NCBI GenBank assembly: GCA_964510225.1
Contig: CAZEAN010000099.1
Location: 1-21,411 of the forward strand
Direction of reading: 5' to 3'
Length of the DNA: 21,411 nt
From: CAZEAN01 sp964510225
Lineage (GTDB): Bacteria > Planctomycetota > Planctomycetia > Isosphaerales > Isosphaeraceae
Shown: one piece after another, positions 15,982 to 21,411 of the stretch
Position numbering within the stretch: position 1 is the stretch's first letter
How the letters are laid out: the number at the start of each line of letters is the position of its first letter
Position numbers and translations under genes: made by a program
Notes under the pieces: model-generated
The model's database searches: none
Told to the model about the DNA's origin: nothing
Seen by the model: the letters and a program-made list of their open reading frames with translations, nothing else

Positions 15982-16470
15982 TCAGTGCGCCTCTACGGTC
16001 ACGGTTGGCTGGTGTTCGAATTCGATATAGTGGACCATGGCGTCTAGGTCTTTCACAATTGCTTTTTTGAACATGCCACCCATTAGTTTGCTGACCAGGT
16101 TCGTAAAGAATCCACCACCCATATCGATCGTAGCCGTCATCCGGAATTCTGTTCCGTCGGGCGTTGGAGTCAGGAGATAGTCGAACTGAAACGAACCTCG
16201 CCCCGTGGCGCCTTTGGTCCCGTCGACGTGGAGCCCTAATCGAGAGGACGGCTCGAAGGTGGTCACCTCAAACTCTTCAGATGCCTCCTTACCGAACATC
16301 AGACGAATCTCTCGGAACCGACTTCCCTCGGACATCGGCCCGTCAGTGAGGGACTCCACCCGGACCAGGTTTTGCATCCAACCGGAATAAGTAGTGAGGT
16401 CGGTCATGACTCTGAAGACACGTTCTGGACTTGCTTGAATGGTTCGGTTGCAGTTGAAATTGAGCGACAT
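15982..16470 (-). CDS. SRPBCC-fold (START/polyketide cyclase-like) protein
   Basis: This 162-residue protein fits the SRPBCC (START/Bet v1-like) fold, in which a helix-grip cavity holds a hydrophobic ligand. The start has the typical RTIQASPERVFRVMTDL, followed by the YSGWM strand region, repeated beta strands (SRFREIRLMFG, EFEVTTFEPSSRL, FQFDYLLTPTPDGTEFRMTATIDM) and a long C-terminal helix (SKLMGGMFKKAIVKDLDAM). The ATG at 16470 follows GGAGG 10 bases upstream (minus strand; plus-strand 16481-16485). Such proteins act as lipid or metabolite carriers, cyclases or stress-linked proteins, and sequence alone does not choose among these. It lies upstream of sucC with an 82-base gap but is probably transcribed on its own. 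The function is unknown. Confidence 0.85.
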   Translation of the reverse strand: MSLNFNCNRTIQASPERVFRVMTDLTTYSGWMQNLVRVESLTDGPMSEGSRFREIRLMFGKEASEEFEVTTFEPSSRLGLHVDGTKGATGRGSFQFDYLLTPTPDGTEFRMTATIDMGGGFFTNLVSKLMGGMFKKAIVKDLDAMVHYIEFEHQPTVTVEAH

Positions 16471-16852
16471 CGTCAGGAAACCTCCGTGTTCCCCAGTCCT
16501 GAGTTCAGATCATCCCGAATTTGATCAGCCTCGGATATAGATACCACTCAGACTCATAGATTCTCTAGATTAAAATCCATGAGAAGAATCACTGTCGCTG
16601 GGTCGGCCAAACCAACGTCAGAGATTAACAATCTGAGCAATATGGTCGGAATTCGTGAATGAGCAAATTGTCGAATCGTGAGCGGTTGTAACACAATCCG
16701 ACGCCCTATGCTACTCTGCCCTCAAACTACACTCGGTGACCACTTGGGTAACATGAGATTCCGACGCGGACGACGACTGTGTAAATCGACTATGATGATA
16801 ATTGATTGTCTTTGACGACCAAGGATTCTTGGGCTTAACCACGGACTATCGA
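16471..16852. other. Divergent intergenic region before the MFS gene
   Basis: These 382 bases separate the SRPBCC gene (minus) from the MFS gene (plus) and contain no gene I can support. A TATGAT at 16791-16796 resembles a -10 box for the MFS gene but has no clear -35 partner. The A/T-rich stretch 16555-16580 has a loose inverted repeat (ATTCTC with GAGAAGAAT). I see no riboswitch or RNA gene. Confidence 0.5.
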
Positions 16853-18238
16853 ATGCCAGTGTCAGGGACGGAACGCGAAGATTCGGTTGGTTCAATGGCA
16901 ACGCTCGGAACTGATGATATTCCCGAACACGTCGTTCAGAAGTCGAGAAGTGATTCTTTCTACTATGGTTGGGTGATGTTGGGGGTTGCAATCCTGATCC
17001 ATGCCTCCAGCACCCCCGGACAAACGTTTGGTTTGACCTCGTTCAATGAGCCGATCCGACTGGAACTCGGCCTCTCGCATACATCGATGACGCTCGCTTA
17101 CATGATCGCCAGCTTTCTCGCTGCGATCCCAATCCCACTGATCGGCGCGATCCTGGACCGTTTTGGTGCTCGACGGACCTTACTCGTCGTAGCGGGACTC
17201 CTCGGTTGTGGCTGCGGCGTACTCTCGGTTGCCCGAGGCATACTCTCGTTAGGCTCAGCGTTCTTTCTCCTCCGACTTTCCGGCCAAGGTGCCCTCACGC
17301 TCCTCGCCACAAATACCTTGGCGATGTGGCATCGGAGGCGGTTGGGTATTGCTGGCGGGATTACTGGAATCGGCCTCGCATGCGTCGCCGCCGTGACGCC
17401 CGGGATCTGTCTGACACTGATCGGAGAATTCGGATGGAGGACTGCCGCGCGATCCTCAGGTCTTTTTTTCTTCGGACTCCTCACGGTAATCACAGTCTTC
17501 ATTTATCGGAATCGTCCTGAGGATGTCGGTCAGGTCATCGACGGTGGCATTCAGACTGAACATTCTGATCCGAAGAATGCGAATTCAGCCAGCAACAACT
17601 CCCAAAGGCCACTTGGCGAAGGTAACCGAGACTACGATCTCCGAGATTCGATGAAGACCGCCGCGTTTTGGATCGCGATGGCCGCGAGTGCTTCCTGGGC
17701 GATGGTCGGCACGGCAATCGTGTTTCATCTGATCCCGCTTTTCGGGTCTCGGGGTCTCTCAGAGACGGAAGCAACCGCCGTCTTCCCGACGTTCGCAATT
17801 AGCATGGCCGCCCTTCAGCTCGTTGGTGGGGCGTTAGCTGATCGGGTCCACCTGAGAAATCTCCTCTCAATTAGTACCGGTGGGATGGCGGGATCGATCG
17901 TTATTCTCGGACTCTGCACCAATGTTTGGCAGGCTCACGCCCAAGCTGCTGTCTTCGGAGCCTCGCAGGGCCTCCTGATGGTCGTCAACAACGTCCTATG
18001 GCCACGCTACTATGGATTGAAGCATCTCGGCCGAATCCGGGGGACAATTTGGATGGCAACAATGGGGGGTGCGAGTATCGGACCGTTTATCGTCGGTGCA
18101 ACACTTGATCAGATCGGAGGTTACGCGCTAGCACTCTGGATTTTCGGTGTCCTACTGGGTTTGATCTCAGTTGCCTCTTGGTTCGCCAACCCACCGGTCG
18201 ATCATCAGCTCGGAAAAAGATCTCCTCAGTTCGATTGA
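16853..18238 (+). CDS. MFS transporter, monocarboxylate/OFA-like
   Basis: This protein of about 461 residues is a major-facilitator transporter with 12 hydrophobic segments in two sets of six. A hydrophilic linker of about 50 residues lies between them (DGGIQTEHSDPKNANSASNN region). The first segment begins YYGWVMLGVAILIHA. The loop between helices 2 and 3 has the MFS signature GAILDRFGARRTLL. Helix 1 and the 'FYYGW' start resemble the oxalate/formate antiporter and monocarboxylate transporter group. The substrate is not deducible. The start is uncertain: ATG at 16853 or ATG at 16895, neither with a clear ribosome site; a TTG at 16802 sits at a candidate promoter and is unlikely. The stop codon lies inside the hairpin at 18219-18245. 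Confidence 0.85.
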   Translation: MPVSGTEREDSVGSMATLGTDDIPEHVVQKSRSDSFYYGWVMLGVAILIHASSTPGQTFGLTSFNEPIRLELGLSHTSMTLAYMIASFLAAIPIPLIGAILDRFGARRTLLVVAGLLGCGCGVLSVARGILSLGSAFFLLRLSGQGALTLLATNTLAMWHRRRLGIAGGITGIGLACVAAVTPGICLTLIGEFGWRTAARSSGLFFFGLLTVITVFIYRNRPEDVGQVIDGGIQTEHSDPKNANSASNNSQRPLGEGNRDYDLRDSMKTAAFWIAMAASASWAMVGTAIVFHLIPLFGSRGLSETEATAVFPTFAISMAALQLVGGALADRVHLRNLLSISTGGMAGSIVILGLCTNVWQAHAQAAVFGASQGLLMVVNNVLWPRYYGLKHLGRIRGTIWMATMGGASIGPFIVGATLDQIGGYALALWIFGVLLGLISVASWFANPPVDHQLGKRSPQFD

Positions 18239-18245
18239 GGAGATC
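18219..18245 (-). terminator. Perfect 10-bp hairpin at the MFS stop; U-tailed on the minus strand
   Basis: Arms GATCTCCTCA and TGAGGAGATC pair fully around a 7-base loop and include the MFS stop codon. Read on the minus strand, the hairpin is followed directly by five T's (plus-strand A's at 18214-18218), a textbook intrinsic terminator. Read on the plus strand, it lacks a T-run. It may therefore mainly stop antisense transcription into the MFS gene, with weaker two-way use. Confidence 0.6.
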
Positions 18246-18580
18246 GATCGAACGTTGGGCAGGTGATTTCAAAGGCGATAGAATCGAGAGTTCAGTACGC
18301 TAGGGGAATGAGAGCCAGAGAGTTTGCAAGTACTGAAGGTCCCAGTGCGTCATTATGATGATTAAGTATCCGGAGCGGTCGATCTCGGGCTAGCTCAGCC
18401 TGGTCTAAGATCCTCCAGTTCACCACCGTACATCATTGAATAGCTTCCGATCCGGCGATGATTCATCTCAACTGATCGCGGTTTTTAACGTTCTGGTCGA
18501 CCCCGGCAAGAGTCGCCCAAGGCTCGCCTGGCTTGCTCAGCGTTCGGTCTCGAGCCGCGAACGCCCTTAGGAGTCGAACC
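18246..18580. other. Intergenic region before the FHA gene
   Basis: These 335 bases hold no gene I can support. An inverted repeat with 8-base arms (TTCAGTAC at 18291-18298, GTACTGAA at 18330-18337) shares its core with the one at 4127-4144. A 17-base match to a tRNA 5' half at 18387-18403 lacks the rest of a tRNA. Confidence 0.5.
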
Positions 18581-20104
18581 ATGGGATTCATCTGTTCAAG
18601 CTGTGGCAAATCTATCGATGAAGGCGCAATGGAGTGCCCACACTGCGGTGAGGCGTTCGATCCGTTTAAGACGATTCAGGGGCGACCCTCGTTCCCATCT
18701 CAAAATAGTAGGCTGACGGGCGGTGATGACAATTTAAACGAGGACCCCTTTGGCCCGAGACCAGACCAAGGGCTCCGAAGACCGGGCAATGATCGATTCG
18801 CCGACCCGCTCCCTCCGCTTGGACAGATAGGGCCTATTCCTACTGGGTCCCCTGACTCAGAGGGAGATCCGGAACAATCAGCGGGCCCAGTCCGGCGTCC
18901 TGCCAATCACGCTGCACGCAATGCGGAAGACGATTCCTCACGACCTCAGGACCCATACTTCTATCCGCCCACGGCTCGACAACACCATGATGATCCGTCC
19001 GATGCTGATGCTGAACGGCGGCGCGTCCGGTCGGCGTTGACAACACATGGTCCTCAATCAGACGTCGATCCCAATCCTCCGAATCGGCCCATGACTCACC
19101 GAGATCAGCATGGGACGGATTTCCAAGAAGGAGAGAAACACTCGGAGGGTCATGGCCGTCCCGGAACCAGTTCGCCGCATTCCACGCGACCAAAGGACTC
19201 TTGGGGCGTACCCTTCGGAGATGAAGAGCAAGACGTTGAACCATCACTCGACAATAAGGCTCGACGCCGATCCACTTCCCGTCGTCGCTCAACAGGTCCG
19301 GGCCGTACTTGGGATTACCCTAATGGAGCTGAGCAACCGCAGACGACTCCTGAGCAGGATCAACACAACCAAAACCCCTTCTTACAGACTATGGGACTCG
19401 GAGATTTTGATCGCCACGCATTCGGGTCGACCTCACCGGAGTTTGCGATCCAGTTTCTGGACCGCGAAGATAATTGGGTCGAATGGAAGCGGTTCAATCA
19501 GAAGGGTCTGAAGATTGGCCGGGGGCGCCGCGCAGAGAATCAGAAGCATGGTCTCAACTCACTCGCAAAACGTCATCTCAGGCTCGGATTCGAAGGGGAG
19601 CAGCTTGTAGCCGAAGACCTCGGGTCGATCAACGGCGTCTACCGGAGAATCACTAAGCCGGAACAGCTCCGAGAGGGAGACAGGTTTCGGGTCGGAAACC
19701 ATGTGCTTCAGTTCGAAGGATCCGAGGAAGAGCCACCAACCGTTACCTTGATTAGCGAAGAAGGCGAAGAGTTTTGGAGCGCCGATATTTCGGTAAGGGC
19801 GTTTATCAGACTCGTTAGACCAGACGGAAGCCTTGGCATTCAGTTTCCGATTACCAAAACGACCGAGCCAACGCTGATCGGTCGATCGGGACGTGCAGGG
19901 AAAGCGGTCGACCTCGCGCTCCTCAGTGATCGACGGGCAAGCAGCGTCCACGCCTCCATCCGGATGATCAACAACCAGTTTGTGCTCGAAGACCTCGGGA
20001 GTCGGAATGGCACATTTGTCAAGCTGCAGGGGGTAACACCGATCGACATCTATGATGTTTTATTGGTCGGACATCTTCAAATTCGGGTCGTATCAGTGAC
20101 GTAA
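18581..20104 (+). CDS. Zinc-ribbon and double-FHA-domain protein
   Basis: This 507-residue protein starts at the ATG at 18581, after AGGAG at 18569-18573. Residues 5-22 form a short zinc ribbon (C5, C8, C19, C22). Residues about 30-285 are a long low-complexity linker rich in Pro, Arg, Asp, Gln and His, probably disordered. Two FHA domains follow. FHA-1 (about 290-375) has GRGRR and SINGVY, but at the phosphothreonine-contact site it has LAKRH instead of the usual SRxH, so the Ser is missing. FHA-2 (about 408-507) keeps GRSG, ASSVHAS and SRNGT. FHA domains bind phosphothreonine peptides, so this is likely a signalling adaptor. It converges with the TssM/IcmF-like gene, leaving 51 bases between. 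FHA proteins are common partners of type VI systems, but that link here is inference. Confidence 0.9.
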   Translation: MGFICSSCGKSIDEGAMECPHCGEAFDPFKTIQGRPSFPSQNSRLTGGDDNLNEDPFGPRPDQGLRRPGNDRFADPLPPLGQIGPIPTGSPDSEGDPEQSAGPVRRPANHAARNAEDDSSRPQDPYFYPPTARQHHDDPSDADAERRRVRSALTTHGPQSDVDPNPPNRPMTHRDQHGTDFQEGEKHSEGHGRPGTSSPHSTRPKDSWGVPFGDEEQDVEPSLDNKARRRSTSRRRSTGPGRTWDYPNGAEQPQTTPEQDQHNQNPFLQTMGLGDFDRHAFGSTSPEFAIQFLDREDNWVEWKRFNQKGLKIGRGRRAENQKHGLNSLAKRHLRLGFEGEQLVAEDLGSINGVYRRITKPEQLREGDRFRVGNHVLQFEGSEEEPPTVTLISEEGEEFWSADISVRAFIRLVRPDGSLGIQFPITKTTEPTLIGRSGRAGKAVDLALLSDRRASSVHASIRMINNQFVLEDLGSRNGTFVKLQGVTPIDIYDVLLVGHLQIRVVSVT

Positions 20105-20155
20105 TTGACACGTCAGTTGGCGTTCCAGTTTACTTTGTTCTAGACCCTACTATTT

Positions 20156-21397
20156 CTAAACAAATGAAGTGAGACGCCTGATCTGGAGCGTAGTAGCCAG
20201 CCAGACTGCTCCGAGTAGCAGTAACCCCAGGAATCCAGAAACTGGATGTCGGGCGATCACAGGGATCCAAGCAAGCAAGCAGAGCCCGCCACCGACCAGC
20301 CCGACGATCCAAGAAGCCCGGATATAGCGTCGATCAGTTTCACGCGCTCGGGACGCCCAGACGGTCGACGCATGGTCGGACAGGATCCGACCATGCGGAC
20401 TGCTAAGGAGCCCTGCCGCAAATGCTTTCTCGTATCTTCGATCGCCAGCAGCGACGAAGTAACACCCTCTAAAGAGGACCGGCTCCGAGCCCGAGTGCGT
20501 TGTAAAGGCGGACTCCATCACACTTCGGAACTTTTTCCGACGTCGGAAGAATTCATACTGAAGGCCAATGAGAGCAGAATTGCCCTCGACGTTGAGCGGT
20601 TCGCTCTTGAGGAGCCCAAGAATCCAACCTTGGAACCAACCCGACATCCAGATCATTCCGCGCTGCGCGAGATTGCTGCTGAAGTTTTGGGAAACTGGTA
20701 CCGACCACCCGACCCGTTGGCCGAGCATCGACCGTGAGCCCAGCTTCTCCAACCGTCGCAAAAACTCTTGGAATCCGGAGACCATCTCCATCCCGCTGAA
20801 GACGGCGTAAGTCGGGCAGCGCAATTCTGACGCCCGACGGACCGTCCGGAGGTCCTCGCGGAGGATCGCCGCCTCCTTGGGCGACTCCGGACGATCAATC
20901 CAGTCCCCTGGGAACAAGACAGTGACACCACGGATCGGCGGTGCGTCAGGCCGTAGCCCGCGGAGTTGTCGGACCACAAAGTCCAATCGAGTCGTCCCAT
21001 CGGGGTCGCCGGTCCCAAATCCAGAGGCCCCAGAACAACCGATGATCACGCCGTGGGATGTGGCATAAGCGCGAATCGGCGAGGGTCCATCCGGGGCCCT
21101 GACAAACGGCTGCAGACCGGCAGCCTCGAGAAGCCGTTCGAGTTCGTCATCGTCAGGGGTTAAGATCAAGTAGTAGTGCTGATCCTTCGGGACAATCCCG
21201 GCATGATCGAGTCGGAGTGTGATCTCACGCCAAGCAGCATCGATCTCTGGGAATTGCGCTGCAACTCGGTCGGACGTTGTGGTCGATGGTGACCGATACG
21301 AGCGATACGAAACCAATCCTGCAACCGCCGTCAGCACGAGTAAAGCAAAGATCCATCCCCAATAAAGCGTCCACAACTCAGATGGAACACTAGTCAC
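20156..21397 (-). CDS. TssM/IcmF-like membrane protein lacking nucleotide-binding motifs (start may lie beyond the window)
   Basis: This 413-residue protein resembles the cytoplasmic part of TssM/IcmF, the inner-membrane component of type VI secretion. It has an N-terminal membrane segment (about 11-31). HYYLILTPDDDELERLLEAAGLQ then lines up with the TssM stretch that carries the P-loop, but with no Gly-Lys-Ser/Thr. CSGAS replaces the DTAGR-type motif. PIRGVTVLFPGDW matches the 'NGVLVT..' strand. YAVFSGMEMVSGFQEFL matches 'YVLVTKCDLLxGFxEFF', with TKxD lost. LFRGCYFVAAGDRR recalls the 'LRGVYFTS' motif. Two more membrane segments (about 361-382, 386-405) end the protein; the periplasmic half is absent. 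The GTG at 21397 is the first available start, but the frame is open to the window edge, so the true start may be further upstream. Confidence 0.75.
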   Translation of the reverse strand: MTSVPSELWTLYWGWIFALLVLTAVAGLVSYRSYRSPSTTTSDRVAAQFPEIDAAWREITLRLDHAGIVPKDQHYYLILTPDDDELERLLEAAGLQPFVRAPDGPSPIRAYATSHGVIIGCSGASGFGTGDPDGTTRLDFVVRQLRGLRPDAPPIRGVTVLFPGDWIDRPESPKEAAILREDLRTVRRASELRCPTYAVFSGMEMVSGFQEFLRRLEKLGSRSMLGQRVGWSVPVSQNFSSNLAQRGMIWMSGWFQGWILGLLKSEPLNVEGNSALIGLQYEFFRRRKKFRSVMESAFTTHSGSEPVLFRGCYFVAAGDRRYEKAFAAGLLSSPHGRILSDHASTVWASRARETDRRYIRASWIVGLVGGGLCLLAWIPVIARHPVSGFLGLLLLGAVWLATTLQIRRLTSFV

Positions 21398-21411
21398 TGT
21401 AATCCAATTCT

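Noticed and set aside
18387..18403. Sequence resembling the 5' half of a tRNA (GGGCTAGCTCAGCCTGG)
   Set aside because: No anticodon stem, T arm or matching acceptor strand follows; probably chance or an old remnant.

Overview
This looks like chromosomal DNA of a planctomycete (phylum Planctomycetota). The clearest signs are a secreted cytochrome-type protein of the DUF1549/DUF1553 class followed by a Tat-dependent DUF1501 protein, and a surface protein whose N terminus carries the planctomycete 'LE-x-R-x-LLS' sorting-type motif. GC content is moderate. Most genes stand alone or in short runs. Several starts are fixed by good GGAGG-type ribosome sites a few codons inside the longest open frame.

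Layout, left to right. The 3' part of carB (carbamoyl-phosphate synthase large chain) enters from the left edge. It is followed by a membrane-anchored unknown, a Tat-exported enolase-superfamily protein, and a YceF-type Maf nucleotide pyrophosphatase. Next comes a two-gene unit: a small unknown plus a protein with a C-terminal SWIM zinc-binding motif. An FkbM-type methyltransferase and a large surface protein are on the minus strand. A small HTH protein then sits behind a near-perfect promoter/operator hairpin. After it comes a minus-strand tRNA-Lys(UUU) whose anticodon is split by a 326-nt self-splicing-type group I intron. The DUF1549/1553 and DUF1501 pair follows on the plus strand. On the minus strand lie an SRPBCC protein and sucC-sucD (succinyl-CoA ligase, TCA cycle). 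Last come a plus-strand MFS transporter, a zinc-ribbon/double-FHA protein, and, convergent with it at the right edge, a membrane protein related to the type VI secretion protein TssM/IcmF.

The two most interesting items are these. (1) The tRNA-Lys(UUU) group I intron has all core helices (P2, P3, P4, P7, P8) and a U·G splice-site pair readable by eye, with no homing endonuclease gene. It sits at the same anticodon position as the well-known tRNA-Leu(UAA) intron of cyanobacteria, but in a different tRNA. (2) The TssM/IcmF-like protein keeps the spacing of the family's nucleotide-binding domain, yet its P-loop, DxxG-like and TKxD-like motifs are all replaced, and it lacks the periplasmic half. 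Its neighbour is an FHA protein, a combination reminiscent of type VI-like machines.
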